Part shown: one piece after another, positions 41,054 to 50,711 of the stretch
Numbering within the stretch: position 1 is the stretch's first letter
Layout: each line of letters starts with the position of its first letter
Assembly (NCBI RefSeq): GCF_017676345.1
Contig: NZ_JAFFZM010000006.1
Coordinates: 287,516-351,515, forward strand
Reading direction: 5' to 3'
DNA: 64,000 bases
Source of the DNA: Streptomyces smyrnaeus
Lineage (GTDB): Bacteria > Actinomycetota > Actinomycetes > Streptomycetales > Streptomycetaceae
Translations under genes and position numbers: made by a program
Notes under the pieces: generated by a model
Database searches by the model: none
Seen by the model: only the letters and a program-made list of their open reading frames with translations
Told to the model about the DNA's origin: nothing

Positions 41054-42262
41054 TCACCCGTCCGCCCGGTCGGCGGCCGGGCCCCGCGCGAAGGCGAGCA
41101 CGGCCAGCGCGCAGGCGGCGAGCCCGGCGCCCACCAGCAGCACCGTGCGCAGCGGTGCGGCGTCCACCACCCGCCCGCCGGTGAAGGCGCCCAGCGCGAT
41201 GGCGGCGTTGAAGACGGAGGCGAACAGGGCACCCGCCGGCTCGCGTTGCAGCGGCGCCGCGGCGAGGACCCACGCCTGGGCGCTGACCGAGAGTCCGCCG
41301 TAGGCCAGGCCCCACAGCAGCAGTACCGCGACGGCGAACCCGGTGGCCGAACCGGCCGCCGCCAGCAGCACCGTCGTCACCGCGATGCCCGCGCCCAGCG
41401 TCAGCAGCGTGGCCCGGGGCCGGTGTGCCGCGCGGGCGCCCGCGGCGAAGTTGCCGACGATGCCCGCCGCGCCGTAGCCCAGCAGCAGCGCCCCGATCAG
41501 CGCGGGAGCGACGCCGGAGATCTGCTCCAGCACCGGCCGAACGTAGGTGTAGGCGGCGAAGTGCCCGGTCACCAGCAGCGCGAGGAAGACGAAACCGGTG
41601 CGCAGCCGCGCGTTGCGCAGCAGCCGCAGCAGGGTGCCCGGCCTCACCGGGCGCTCGGCGGGCAGGGCGGGCAGCAGCAGTGCGAGGGCCAGTGCGACGG
41701 CCACCGCGAGAGCTGCCGCGGCGCCGAAAGCGGCCCGCCAGCCGACCACTTCGCCCAGCATGGTGCCCGCGGGGACGGCCAGTACGCTCGCGATGCCGAT
41801 GCCGCCGAAGACGGCCGCCAGCGCGGTGCTCCGCGAGTGCTGCGGCACCAGCCGTACCGGGAGGCCGGCCGCCAGTGCCCACACGCCGCCCAGTGCGATG
41901 CCCACCAGGACGCGGGCGATCAGCAGCACGGTGAGGGAGGGCGCCACGGCGGACAGTGCGTTGGCGGCGGCCAGCAGCAGGGCCAGTCCGGTCAGTGAGG
42001 TGCGCCGGTCGAGTCTGCCGGCGGCCAGGGGGACGAGGGGTGCGGCGAGGGCGGCGACGACGCCGGTGAGGGTGACGGTCAGCCCCGCGGAGCCCTCGGA
42101 GACGTGCAGGCTGTCGCTGAGCGGGGTGAGCAGCCCGACGGGCAGCATCTCGGCCGCGGTGACCGCGAACGTGGCCGAGGTGAGCGAGGCGACGGAGAGC
42201 CAGACACGCAACGGGGTGCGGTGCGGTCCCGTGGAGGGGGTGGAGGTGAGGGTTTCTGCCAT
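41054..42262 (-). CDS. MFS exporter (DHA1/AraJ type)
   Basis: 402 residues with 12 predicted TM helices. Signature LTSATFAVTAAEMLPVGLLTPLSDSL at helix 1 and LALLLAAANALSAVAPSLTVLLIARVLVGIALGGVWALAAGL in helices 3-4 place it in the DHA1 group of proton-driven drug or sugar efflux pumps. ATG at 42262 begins the short head (MAETLTSTPSTGPHR); an upstream in-frame ATG would add 24 unlikely residues. Divergent from a LysR regulator with a T-N11-A site between them, so it is the probable target gene. Confidence 0.88.
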   Translation of the reverse strand: MAETLTSTPSTGPHRTPLRVWLSVASLTSATFAVTAAEMLPVGLLTPLSDSLHVSEGSAGLTVTLTGVVAALAAPLVPLAAGRLDRRTSLTGLALLLAAANALSAVAPSLTVLLIARVLVGIALGGVWALAAGLPVRLVPQHSRSTALAAVFGGIGIASVLAVPAGTMLGEVVGWRAAFGAAAALAVAVALALALLLPALPAERPVRPGTLLRLLRNARLRTGFVFLALLVTGHFAAYTYVRPVLEQISGVAPALIGALLLGYGAAGIVGNFAAGARAAHRPRATLLTLGAGIAVTTVLLAAAGSATGFAVAVLLLWGLAYGGLSVSAQAWVLAAAPLQREPAGALFASVFNAAIALGAFTGGRVVDAAPLRTVLLVGAGLAACALAVLAFARGPAADRADG

Positions 42263-42319
42263 GCCCTCAGCCTTCGGCCGCCACCCGGTCGGGAACAACG
42301 GCGGACTTCTCATCCTTCC

Positions 42320-42334
42320 ATGAGCGGGACTCAT
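42320..42334. promoter_or_regulatory. LysR-type T-N11-A box
   Basis: ATGAG-CGGGA-CTCAT at 42320-42334 has 5-bp inverted arms with T at 42321 and A at 42333 eleven bases apart, the LysR consensus. It stands 57 bases upstream of the LysR gene and 58 upstream of the MFS gene. Confidence 0.55.
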
Positions 42335-42390
42335 CGGTGCGGCGGACGGAGTCGACGCGCAGCCGCGCAGTGTGACAGTGGGAGGCTGAG

Positions 42391-43356
42391 TTGGACAGGG
42401 CCACGCAGATCCGTTCGCTGGAGATGAGGGAGCTGGAGTGCTTCCTCGTCCTCGCCGAGGAGCTGCATTTCGGACGTACCGGTGAGCGGCTGTACGTGTC
42501 CCAGAGCAGGGTCAGCCAACTGCTGCGTTCTTTGGAGGGCCGGATCGGGGCGCGGCTGGTGGAACGCACCAGCCGTCGGGTGGAGCTGACCGCACTGGGC
42601 TCCAGCTTCCTCGCACAGCTGCGCCCTGCCTACGGGATGCTGGGGGACGCCGTGGACGAGGCGCGGGCGGCGGCGCGGTGCGTGGCCGGGCGGCTGCGGC
42701 TGGGGTTTCTGGGCAGCGCCAACCACCGGCTGACGGCGGCTCTCGGCCTCTTCCACGCCCGGCATCCCCAGGTGGTCACGGACATCGTGGAGATCACCAT
42801 GGCGGATCCCTTCGGCCCGTTGCGGCGCGGCGAGGTGGACGTGGCCGTCGTCCTGCTGCCCGTCGAGGAGCCGGATCTGGTGGTGGGCCCCTGCTTCGGT
42901 GAACAGTCCTGGATGCTGGCCGTCCCGGCGCACCATCCGCTGGCCGCCCGCGGCACGTTGGACGCCGAGGACCTGGCCGACAGTCCCCTCGTCGCTGCCG
43001 CGCCGCCCGCCCCCGACTACTGGCGCGACCACCAGGCGCCGCCGCGCACCCCGCAGGGCCGTGCCACCCGGCGCGGACCGGCTGTCGCCACGCTGCAGGA
43101 GGGGCTGGCCAACGCCGCGGCCGGGCGCGGGAGCATGCTGCTGTGCCGCCCCACCGCCGAGGCGCACGCCCGCGCGGACATCGCCTATGTCCCCCTGGAG
43201 GGGCTGCCGTTGTCGGAGCTGGCGACGGTGACGGTCCGAGGTGCGGACACCGCGCTGCTGCGGGCCTTCGCCCGGGCGGTGACCGACTCGGCCCGGCCCT
43301 GGGCGGCGGCGCCCGGCGCGGAGCCGGCCGCGGTGCCAGTCCCCAACTTCACCTAA
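42391..43356 (+). CDS. LysR-family transcriptional regulator
   Basis: 321 residues. Helix-turn-helix about 12-70 (MRELECFLVLAEELHFGRTGERLYVSQSRVSQLLRSLE), then a periplasmic-binding-like effector domain (about 100-305). The TTG at 42391 is chosen because GGAGG at 42381-42385 precedes it by 5 bases; the ATG 11 codons later has no good site although it matches the usual family start. Divergent from the MFS exporter, with a T-N11-A box between. Effector unknown. The last 25 residues are Pro/Ala-rich. Confidence 0.88.
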   Translation: MDRATQIRSLEMRELECFLVLAEELHFGRTGERLYVSQSRVSQLLRSLEGRIGARLVERTSRRVELTALGSSFLAQLRPAYGMLGDAVDEARAAARCVAGRLRLGFLGSANHRLTAALGLFHARHPQVVTDIVEITMADPFGPLRRGEVDVAVVLLPVEEPDLVVGPCFGEQSWMLAVPAHHPLAARGTLDAEDLADSPLVAAAPPAPDYWRDHQAPPRTPQGRATRRGPAVATLQEGLANAAAGRGSMLLCRPTAEAHARADIAYVPLEGLPLSELATVTVRGADTALLRAFARAVTDSARPWAAAPGAEPAAVPVPNFT

Positions 43357-43559
43357 TCGCAATCTCCTTGGAGCAGGCCCCGACGCCGCCCTCTCGACCT
43401 GCGGCCATGGAGGTTCGGTGGAGGCGCGGCGAACCGGCCCTTGGCCGGGAACAGTTGGATATTGCGGGGTCCGTGTGTCCTGCGTGGTGGATGCGAGTAC
43501 CGTGCTGTCACCCGCCGTACGTGCCTCTCGTGCGGCGTGGTCCTACCGGAAGGAAGACG

Positions 43560-44195
43560 ATGACAGCACTGCGCCTCAGATGGCAGCGGTCGGTCGCCAT
43601 CGCGGCGACCGGTGCCGCGGCGTTCGTCGGCACCGCGATAGCGGCCGCCCCCGCCCAGGCACACACCCCCCAATGGTCGGTGACCTGTGACTCGGTCTCG
43701 ATCGATCTCAAGCAGTACGCCGAGAAGGGCAACAAGGTCACCGTCAAGGCGGGTGACAAGGTCCTGATCGACGACACCTTCGGCCGCAGCTTCCACAAGA
43801 AGGTGGACCTGCCCGAGCACAGCAAGCCGCTGGACGTGACGGCCCAGGTCGTCGCCTCGGACGGTGACCAGTTCTCCTGGGGCCCGGAGACGAAGCAGTC
43901 CCCGGTCTGCGAGACGGAGAAGCCCACCCCCGCCCCGGAGCCCAGCGAGTCGGAGTCCACCTCGCCCTCGCCCAGCGCCAGCCCCTCGCAGAGTGCGAGT
44001 GAGAAGCCGGAGCCGAGCGCGCCCGAGAGCAGCACCAGCGCCCCGGCCGAGAAGCCGCAGGGCGGCGGTGACGACCTGGCCGAGACCGGTTCCTCCAGCA
44101 ACACCCCGATGATCGCCGGCATCGCGGCCGCCGTGGTCGTCGCAGGCGGGGCCCTGGTGGCCTTCGCGCGCAAGCGCCGTTCGTCGCAGAACTGA
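43560..44195 (+). CDS. LAETG-anchored cell-surface protein
   Basis: 211 residues. Signal peptide 1-35 (ending AAAPAQAH), a small folded domain of about 85 residues with two cysteines (VTCDSVSIDLKQY and SPVCETEK) probably disulphide-linked, then a Pro/Ser/Glu-rich wall-spanning stretch, the sortase motif LAETG at 173-177, a TM helix and RKRRSSQN. LAxTG is the class E sortase signal of streptomycetes, so the protein is joined covalently to peptidoglycan. ATG with GGAAGGAAGACG upstream. Function of the folded domain is unknown. Confidence 0.9.
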   Translation: MTALRLRWQRSVAIAATGAAAFVGTAIAAAPAQAHTPQWSVTCDSVSIDLKQYAEKGNKVTVKAGDKVLIDDTFGRSFHKKVDLPEHSKPLDVTAQVVASDGDQFSWGPETKQSPVCETEKPTPAPEPSESESTSPSPSASPSQSASEKPEPSAPESSTSAPAEKPQGGGDDLAETGSSSNTPMIAGIAAAVVVAGGALVAFARKRRSSQN

Positions 44196-44406
44196 CCGCG
44201 GCGCCGACCGCGACGGGGCTGTCCCCCGTGCAGCCCTGAACCGTTGGGTCGGGTGACTGACGACAGCCCGTACCACCGCCCGGCGGCCCGCCCCACCCGG
44301 CCGCCGGGCATCCCCGTCCGCCCGCCCGGCCCGTCCCGCCGCGTCGGCACGCACCTGCGACGGCGGAAGGGCGCGGCAGGCGCGGCAGCGCGACCGTCGC
44401 GTCGGG

Positions 44407-45114
44407 CTACTGCCCGCCTCGCCACAGATAGTGGTGCTCGGGGCGTCCCACCTGGCCGTAGCGCTGCCGCCGTTCCGCGCGCCCCGTGGTGACGAGGTGT
44501 TCGAGATAGCGGCGCGCGGTGATCCGGTTGACGCCCAGCGCCGACGCCGCCTCGCTCGCCGTCAGTCCGGCCCCGGCCGCCTCCCGCAGCCGTTCCGTCA
44601 CCCCGGCGAGCGTCGGGGCGCTCAGCCCCTTGGGCAGGGTCGAGGCGGTCGGCGCGGCACGCAGCACCGACAGGGTCCGGTCCACCTCGTCCTGGCTCAC
44701 CGCCTCGCCTCGCGCCTCCGCCGTGGCCCGGAAGTCCGCGTACCGCAGCAGCCGGTCGCTGAGGGTACGGAAGGTGAACGGCTTGAGCACATGCTGGACG
44801 ACGCCGAGCGAGACCCCCTCGCGGATCAGTGTCAGATCGCGCGCCGAGGTCACCGCGAACACGTCCTCCGAGTGGCCTGCCGCTCGCAGCGAGCGCAGCA
44901 GGTCCAGGCCGTTGCCGTCGGGCAGGTACAGGTCGAGCAGGATCAGATCGACGCCGCCCGCCCCCCGGGCCGTGGCCTCCTCCAGGGCGCGGAGCGCCTC
45001 CGCGCGGGAGTGGGCCGTCGCCGCCACCTCGAAGCCCGGCACGCGGCTGACATAGAGGGCGTGCGCGTCGGCAGCCACGGGGTCGTCCTCGACGACGAGG
45101 ACGCGGAGTGTCAT
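44407..45114 (-). CDS. CitB/DcuR-type response regulator
   Basis: 235 residues. Receiver domain with D10-D11, phospho-acceptor D61 (LILLDLYLPDGNG), T89-S90 and K111 (LKPF), then a linker and a C-terminal helix-turn-helix (LTASEAASALGVNRITARRYLEHLVTTG), the layout of DcuR/DctR/CitB regulators. ATG at 45114 overlaps the kinase stop (ATGA). With the kinase it forms a carboxylate-sensing pair, facing dctA on the opposite strand, and is the likely activator of dctA. Confidence 0.92.
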   Translation of the reverse strand: MTLRVLVVEDDPVAADAHALYVSRVPGFEVAATAHSRAEALRALEEATARGAGGVDLILLDLYLPDGNGLDLLRSLRAAGHSEDVFAVTSARDLTLIREGVSLGVVQHVLKPFTFRTLSDRLLRYADFRATAEARGEAVSQDEVDRTLSVLRAAPTASTLPKGLSAPTLAGVTERLREAAGAGLTASEAASALGVNRITARRYLEHLVTTGRAERRQRYGQVGRPEHHYLWRGGQ

Positions 45115-46778
45115 CGCGGCGCCTCCTGGGAGAGTGCCTCATGAGGGAGTGCCTCCCGGGGGAGCGGCAGCCGCACCTCGAACTCGGCGCCCGCGCCGGG
45201 AAGGTTGCGCGCCTCGGCCTCGCCGCCGTGGTGGCGGGCCGTCTGCCGGACGAGGGCCAGGCCGATGCCGCCGCCCGGACCCGGCTTCGTGGACCAGTTC
45301 CGCTCGAAGAGGTGGCCCTCGGCGTGCGGGGGGAGGCCGGGGCCGTTGTCGGCGACGCGGAGCAGCAGCGCGCCCGGGGCCAAGGTGCGCCGGACGGTGA
45401 CGGTGACCTGCGGGGAGGGACCTCCCGACACGGCCTCCAGCGCGTTGTCGATCAGATTGCCCAGCACCGTCACCAGATCGCGGCCCGGCAGCCCGGCGAC
45501 GTCCTCGACGCCCGAGTCCGGACTGAGGGTCAGTTCGACGCCGCGTTCCTTGGCCTGGGCGGCCTTGCCCAGCAGCAGCGCGGCGAGCACCGGCTCCCGG
45601 ACGGCGTTGACCACCCGGTCGGTCAGTGCCTGTGCGAGCTCCAGTTCCTCGGTCGCGAAGCGCACGGCTTCCTCCACCCGGCCCAGTTCGATGAGGGAGA
45701 CGACGGTGTGCAGCCGGTTGGCCGCTTCGTGGGCCTGGGAGCGCAGGGCCTCGGCGAAGCCGCGCACCGAGTCCAGTTCGCCCGCCAGGGCGCGCAGTTC
45801 GGTGTGGTCGCGCAGCGTCACCACCGCGCCGCGCCGCTCTCCGCCGTCCACCGGGGCGGTGTTGACGACGACGATCCGCTCGCCGGTCAGATGGACCTCG
45901 TCGACTCGTTCCTCGTCGGCCAGCAGCGCCTCGGTCAGCTCGGTCGGCAGACCGAGGTCCGCGACGCGCCGGCCGACCAGCTCCTCCTGCTCGTCCCGGC
46001 CCAGCAGAAGGCGTGCCCCGTCGTTGACGAGCGCGACCCTGCCCTGTCCGTCGAGCAGCAGCAGTCCCTCCCGTACCGCGTGCAGCGTCGCTTGGTGGTA
46101 GTCGTACAGCCGGCTCAGCTCGGCCGCGTTCATGCCGTGCGTATGGCGGCGGAGCCGGGCGTTGATCACATAGGTGCCCACGGCGCCCAGCGCGAGGGCT
46201 CCGCCGGCGACGGCCAGTATCGCGGTGAGCTGTTCGCTGACCCGCCTGCTGATGGTGTCGACGGCGATTCCGGCGCTGACCAGGCCGATGATCCGGCCCC
46301 GGCGCCCGTCGTGCCCGGCCTCCCGGATCGGGGTCACCACCCGTACCGAGGGCCCCAGGGTGCCGGTGTAGGTCTCGTCGAAGGTGCGGCCGCGCAGCGC
46401 GGGCCCGATATGCCCGACGAACTTCTTGCCGATCCGGTGGGGGTCTGGGTGCGTCCACCGCCTGCCGTCGGTGTCCATGATCGTCACAAAGGTGACGCCG
46501 GTGTCGCGGCGTACCTCTTCCGCGTACGGCTGCAGCAGCGCGCTGGGGTCGGCGGAGCGGATGGCCTCCCGGACGGAGGGAGAATCAGCCACCGCCTCGG
46601 TCGTGGCCCGGGCCCGATGCGTCGCTGCCTCCCTGGCCTGTGACTTTCCGGAAACGTAAGCGAACACGGCGCAACCGGCCACCACCACCGCGACCAGCAC
46701 CACCTGCATGGCGAAAAGCTGGCCCGCCAGGCTGCGCGGGCGGGACCGCACAGGCGGGCGGAGGCGGGGAACGCGCAT
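45111..46778 (-). CDS. DcuS/CitA-type sensor histidine kinase
   Basis: 555 residues. TM1 about 18-43, extracytoplasmic PAS-like (sCache) ligand domain about 44-190 with the conserved DPHRIGKKFVGHIGPALRG segment, TM2 about 190-212, cytosolic PAS (about 222-330), then the short H box with H350 in LRSQAHEAANRLHTV and HATPase_c (NLIDNALEAVSGG, DNGPGLPP, GGGIGLALV). This is the C4-dicarboxylate/citrate kinase group. ATG at 46778. Overlaps its regulator gene by four bases and is divergent from dctA. Confidence 0.92.
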   Translation of the reverse strand: MRVPRLRPPVRSRPRSLAGQLFAMQVVLVAVVVAGCAVFAYVSGKSQAREAATHRARATTEAVADSPSVREAIRSADPSALLQPYAEEVRRDTGVTFVTIMDTDGRRWTHPDPHRIGKKFVGHIGPALRGRTFDETYTGTLGPSVRVVTPIREAGHDGRRGRIIGLVSAGIAVDTISRRVSEQLTAILAVAGGALALGAVGTYVINARLRRHTHGMNAAELSRLYDYHQATLHAVREGLLLLDGQGRVALVNDGARLLLGRDEQEELVGRRVADLGLPTELTEALLADEERVDEVHLTGERIVVVNTAPVDGGERRGAVVTLRDHTELRALAGELDSVRGFAEALRSQAHEAANRLHTVVSLIELGRVEEAVRFATEELELAQALTDRVVNAVREPVLAALLLGKAAQAKERGVELTLSPDSGVEDVAGLPGRDLVTVLGNLIDNALEAVSGGPSPQVTVTVRRTLAPGALLLRVADNGPGLPPHAEGHLFERNWSTKPGPGGGIGLALVRQTARHHGGEAEARNLPGAGAEFEVRLPLPREALPHEALSQEAPR

Positions 46779-46805
46779 TCTCTCAGTCTGCCGTGGCTTG
46801 TTTCG

Positions 46806-46823
46806 TGCACGTAATGCACGTAA
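46806..46823. promoter_or_regulatory. Tandem TGCACGTAA repeats upstream of dctA
   Basis: TGCACGTAA at 46806-46814 is repeated immediately at 46815-46823, with a weaker GCACGTCG copy at 46831-46838. The region lies between the kinase gene and dctA, about 130 bases before the dctA start. Candidate binding site of the adjacent CitB-type regulator. Confidence 0.5.
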
Positions 46824-46952
46824 GGGTGACGCACGTCGCACCGTGTTGCATAGTCGCCGGGACTCAACACGATCCGGATTCGCAATCGAGCGTCCACCAG
46901 GGCGTTCCCGCGAGGACATCGTGAAGCGACCCACGGACGAGGAGCCGCCGAC

Positions 46953-48374
46953 GTGTCGAAGAAGACACCGCAGCAGGCCGCAGCGGGTGCTGCACCGGGA
47001 GGCCCGGCGATGAAGCAGCCGAAGCGGGACCGTACCCATTACCTCTACATCGCGGTGATCGCCGCGGTGGTGCTGGGCGTCATCCTGGGGCTGACGGCAC
47101 CGGGCGTGGCCACCGAGCTCAAGCCGCTCGGCGAAGGGTTCGTCAACCTCATCAAGATGATGATCTCGCCGATCATCTTCTGCACGATCGTGCTGGGCAT
47201 CGGCTCGGTGCGCAAGGCCGCCAAGGTGGGCGCCGTGGGCGGGCTGGCGCTCGGCTACTTCCTGACGATGTCGCTGGTCGCGCTGGGGATCGGGCTGTTC
47301 GTCGGCAACATCCTGGAACCCGGCCATGGGCTGCATCTGACCGAGGCCGCGCGGGACGCGGGCTCCTCGCAGGCCGGGGAGAGCCAGGGGACGGTCGAGT
47401 TCCTGATCGGCATCATCCCCACCACCATGGTCTCCGCCTTCACCCAGGAGCAGGTCCTCCAGACCCTGCTGGTCGCGCTGCTGGTCGGCTTCGCGCTGCA
47501 GGCCATGGGCGAGGCCGGGGCGCCGGTGCTGCGCGGTATCGGGCACATCCAGAAGCTGGTCTTCCGGGTGCTCGCGATGATCATGTGGGTGGCCCCGGTC
47601 GGCGCGTTCGGCGCGATGGCCGCCGTGGTCGGGGAGACCGGCGTGGACGCGCTGAAGTCCCTCGCCGTCATCATGATCGGCTTCTACACCACCTGTTTCC
47701 TGTTCGTCTTTGTGGTGCTCGGGCTCATCCTGCGCGTCTTCACGGGCATCAACATCTTCGCGCTGCTGAAGTACCTGGGGCGTGAGTTCCTGCTGATCCT
47801 CTCCACCTCCTCCTCCGAGTCGGCGCTGCCGCGACTGATCGCGAAGATGGAGCACCTGGGCATCAGCAGGCCCGTCGTCGGCATCACCGTTCCGACCGGT
47901 TACTCCTTCAACCTCGACGGCACGATGATCTACCTGACCATGGCCTCGATCTTCGTCGCCGAGGCCATGGGCAACCCGCTGGGCATCGGCGAGCAGATCT
48001 CGCTGCTGCTCTTCATGTTCGTCGCCTCCAAGGGCGCCGCCGGAGTCACCGGCGCCGGCCTCGCCACCCTCGCGGGCGGTCTGCAGTCCCACCGCCCCGA
48101 GTTGGTGGACGGCGTCGGTCTGATCGTGGGCATCGACCGCTTCATGAGCGAGGCCCGCGCCCTGACCAACTTCGCGGGCAACGCGGTGGCGACGGTACTG
48201 ATCGGCACCTGGACCAAGGAGATCGACCGGGAGCGGGTACGGGAGGTGCTGGCCGGGCGGCTGCCGTTCGACGAGCAGACCCTGTCCGCGGAGCACGAGC
48301 CGGCCCCGGCCGAACCGCTCACCAAGAGCGAGCCGCTCGACCGGGTCCCCTCGCAGGCCACCACCAAGGCCTGA
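46953..48374 (+). CDS. dctA: C4-dicarboxylate transporter DctA (DAACS family)
   Basis: 473 residues, sodium or proton:dicarboxylate symporter. Eight TM helices plus two hairpins; the serine-rich re-entrant loop LSTSSSESALPRLI, the helix-7 NLDGT segment (GYSFNLDGTMIYL) and the helix-8 NFAGNAVAT segment form the substrate and ion site, all intact. GTG start with GAGGAG upstream. Imports succinate, fumarate and malate. Divergent from the carboxylate-type two-component system that probably induces it. Confidence 0.94.
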   Translation: MSKKTPQQAAAGAAPGGPAMKQPKRDRTHYLYIAVIAAVVLGVILGLTAPGVATELKPLGEGFVNLIKMMISPIIFCTIVLGIGSVRKAAKVGAVGGLALGYFLTMSLVALGIGLFVGNILEPGHGLHLTEAARDAGSSQAGESQGTVEFLIGIIPTTMVSAFTQEQVLQTLLVALLVGFALQAMGEAGAPVLRGIGHIQKLVFRVLAMIMWVAPVGAFGAMAAVVGETGVDALKSLAVIMIGFYTTCFLFVFVVLGLILRVFTGINIFALLKYLGREFLLILSTSSSESALPRLIAKMEHLGISRPVVGITVPTGYSFNLDGTMIYLTMASIFVAEAMGNPLGIGEQISLLLFMFVASKGAAGVTGAGLATLAGGLQSHRPELVDGVGLIVGIDRFMSEARALTNFAGNAVATVLIGTWTKEIDRERVREVLAGRLPFDEQTLSAEHEPAPAEPLTKSEPLDRVPSQATTKA

Positions 48375-48417
48375 CCCCCGGGCCCCGCAGGCTCCGAGCG
48401 CGGGTAGGGGCGCCCCG

Positions 48418-50667
48418 TCATACAGCGGGGCGCAGCCATATGGTCGCGAGTGGGGGGAGCACCAAGGGCAGGGACGCGGGGCGGCCGTGAGCCGGTTCGG
48501 GTTCGACCGGGAGCGGGGTCGCATTGGCGACCCCGCTCCCGCCGTAGCGGGCCGCGTCCGTGTTGAGGACCTCGCGCCAGCCCTCCCACTGCTCCGGCAC
48601 CCCCAGGCGGTAGCCCTCCCGGACGACGGGGGAGAAGTTGCTGACCGCCAGCAGTGGGCTCCCGTCGGCGGCGAACCGCAAGAAGGCGAGCACATTGTCC
48701 TCGGCGGCGTCCGCGAGGACCCATGCGAACCCCGCGGGTTCGGTGTCCCGCTCCCACAGCGCGGGCGTCGCCAGATATTCGGTGTTCAGCGCGCGCACCA
48801 GGTCGCGCACTCCGCGGTGGTCCGGCTCCGCGGCGTAGGAGGGATCCAGCAGCCACCAGTCGGGTCCGTGTTCCTCCGACCACTCGGCCCCCTGGGCGAA
48901 CTCCTGTCCCATGAACAGCAACTGCTTGCCCGGGTGGGCCCACATGAAGGCCAGATAGGCGCGGTGGTTGGCACGCTGCTGCCACCAGTCGCCCGGCATC
49001 TTGGCCACCAGCGACCGCTTGCCGTGCACCACCTCGTCGTGCGAGATCGGCAGGATGTAGTTCTCCGACCAGGCGTACACCAACGAGAACGTCATCTCCC
49101 CGTGGTGATACCTGCGGTGCACCGGCTCCTTGGACATGTACTCCAGCGAGTCGTGCATCCAGCCCATGTTCCACTTGAAGCCGAAGCCGAGCCCGCCGAA
49201 GCCGCCCTCGCCGACGTGGTGGGTCGCGCGGGTCACCCCCGGCCACGCGGTGGACTCCTCGGCCGCCGTGATCACCCCGGGGCAGCGCCGGTAGACGGTG
49301 GCGTTCATCTCCTGGAGGAAGGCGACCGCCTCCAGGTTCTCCCGCCCGCCGTACACGTTCGGCGTCCACTGCCCCTCGCCGCGCGAGTAGTCCAGATAGA
49401 GCATCGAGGCGACCGCGTCCACCCGCAGTCCGTCGATGTGGAACTCCTCGCACCAGTACACGGCGTTGGCCACCAGGAAGTTGCGCACCTCGCGCCGCCC
49501 CAGGTCGAACTCCAGCGTCCCCCAGTCCGGATGCTCGGCCCGCGCCGGGTCGGGGTGCTCGTACAGCGGCGTCCCGTCGAACGCGGCCAGCGCCCACTCG
49601 TCCTTGGGGAAGTGCGCCGGTACCCAGTCCATCAGCACCCCGATGCCGGCCTGGTGCAGCGCGTCGACCAGGTACCGGAAATCGTCCGGGGCGCCCATGC
49701 GGGCCGTGGGTGCGTAGAACCCCGTGACCTGGTAGCCCCACGAGCCGCCGAACGGGTGCTCGGCCGGCGGCATCAGCTCCACATGGGTGAAGCCCAGGTC
49801 CCGCACATACGCGGGCAACTGCTCGGCCAGCTCCCGGTAGTCCAGCCCCGGCCGCCAGGAGGGCAGGTGCACCTCGTAGACCGACAGCGGCTCCCGGTGC
49901 GGAGCGGTCTGCGCCCGGGCGGCCAGCCACTCCGCGTCCTGCCACGTGTAGCTGGATGCCTCCACCACCGACGCCGTGGCGGGCGGGCACTCGGTGCGCC
50001 GCGCCATCGGGTCGGCCCGCAGCGTGTGCGAGCCGTCGGGCCGTGCGAGGTCGAACTTGTAGAGCGCGCCCGTGCCGACGCCGGGCAGGAACAGCTCCCA
50101 CACGCCGGAGGAGCCCAGCGACCGCATCGGTGCGGCGGTCGGGTCCCAGTGGTTGAAGTCCCCGGCGACCCGCACGCCCCGCGCGTTGGGTGCCCACACG
50201 GTGAACCGGGTGCCGCGCACACCCTCGACGGTCATGGGGTGTGCCCCCAGCGCCCGCCACAGCTCCTCGTGCCGGCCCTCGCCGATCAGGTGCAGGTCCA
50301 CTTCGCCGAGCGTGGGCAGGAACCGGTACGGGTCGGCGGTGGTGATCTCGTCCTCGCCCGGACCGGCGCCGTACCGGATGACGAACTCGTATCCGGGTGC
50401 GGCCCCCGGCTCCCACGGCAGCACCCCGCCGAACAGCCCGTCCCCCTCGTGCCTGAGGTCGGCCCGTAGCCCCTCGGCGACCAGGGTGACGGCCTTGGCG
50501 TACGGCCGCAGCGTGCGGACCGCGACCCCGCCCGGGGCCGGGTGCGCGCCGAGCAGCGCGTGCGGGTCGTGGTGGGTACCGGCCAGTAGCCGGGCGCGCT
50601 CCTGGCCGGGCAGCGGGGTGGGGGCCTCGACCTCGCGGGGCGGGGAGAGCGGCTTGTCGTCACGCAC
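48418..50667 (-). CDS. glgB: 1,4-alpha-glucan branching enzyme GlgB
   Basis: 749 residues, GH13 branching enzyme making alpha-1,6 branches. Two N-terminal CBM48-like domains precede the barrel; the nucleophile Asp lies in [15 protein letters not shown], the acid Glu in [11 protein letters not shown] and the third Asp in [10 protein letters not shown]. The GTG at 50667 has GGAGGAGG (50674-50681) 6 bases upstream, the best site in the operon. An ATG at 50715 overlapping the mak stop (ATGA) would add 16 residues and remains possible. Last gene of glgE-treS-mak-glgB. Confidence 0.94.
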   Translation of the reverse strand: MRDDKPLSPPREVEAPTPLPGQERARLLAGTHHDPHALLGAHPAPGGVAVRTLRPYAKAVTLVAEGLRADLRHEGDGLFGGVLPWEPGAAPGYEFVIRYGAGPGEDEITTADPYRFLPTLGEVDLHLIGEGRHEELWRALGAHPMTVEGVRGTRFTVWAPNARGVRVAGDFNHWDPTAAPMRSLGSSGVWELFLPGVGTGALYKFDLARPDGSHTLRADPMARRTECPPATASVVEASSYTWQDAEWLAARAQTAPHREPLSVYEVHLPSWRPGLDYRELAEQLPAYVRDLGFTHVELMPPAEHPFGGSWGYQVTGFYAPTARMGAPDDFRYLVDALHQAGIGVLMDWVPAHFPKDEWALAAFDGTPLYEHPDPARAEHPDWGTLEFDLGRREVRNFLVANAVYWCEEFHIDGLRVDAVASMLYLDYSRGEGQWTPNVYGGRENLEAVAFLQEMNATVYRRCPGVITAAEESTAWPGVTRATHHVGEGGFGGLGFGFKWNMGWMHDSLEYMSKEPVHRRYHHGEMTFSLVYAWSENYILPISHDEVVHGKRSLVAKMPGDWWQQRANHRAYLAFMWAHPGKQLLFMGQEFAQGAEWSEEHGPDWWLLDPSYAAEPDHRGVRDLVRALNTEYLATPALWERDTEPAGFAWVLADAAEDNVLAFLRFAADGSPLLAVSNFSPVVREGYRLGVPEQWEGWREVLNTDAARYGGSGVANATPLPVEPEPAHGRPASLPLVLPPLATIWLRPAV

Positions 50668-50711
50668 GTGCTTCCTCCTCCAGTGGGGCCGGGCGGACGG
50701 CGGAGAAACGT

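Noticed and set aside
48410..48433. GCGCCCCG...CGGGGCGC hairpin between dctA and glgB as a terminator
   Set aside because: The right arm and loop lie inside the last codons of glgB, so the pairing may be a by-product of coding sequence; too uncertain to annotate.
46779..48695. Upstream extension of the DcuS-type kinase frame through dctA
   Set aside because: The extension is antisense to dctA; the kinase starts at the TM1-preceding ATG at 46778.
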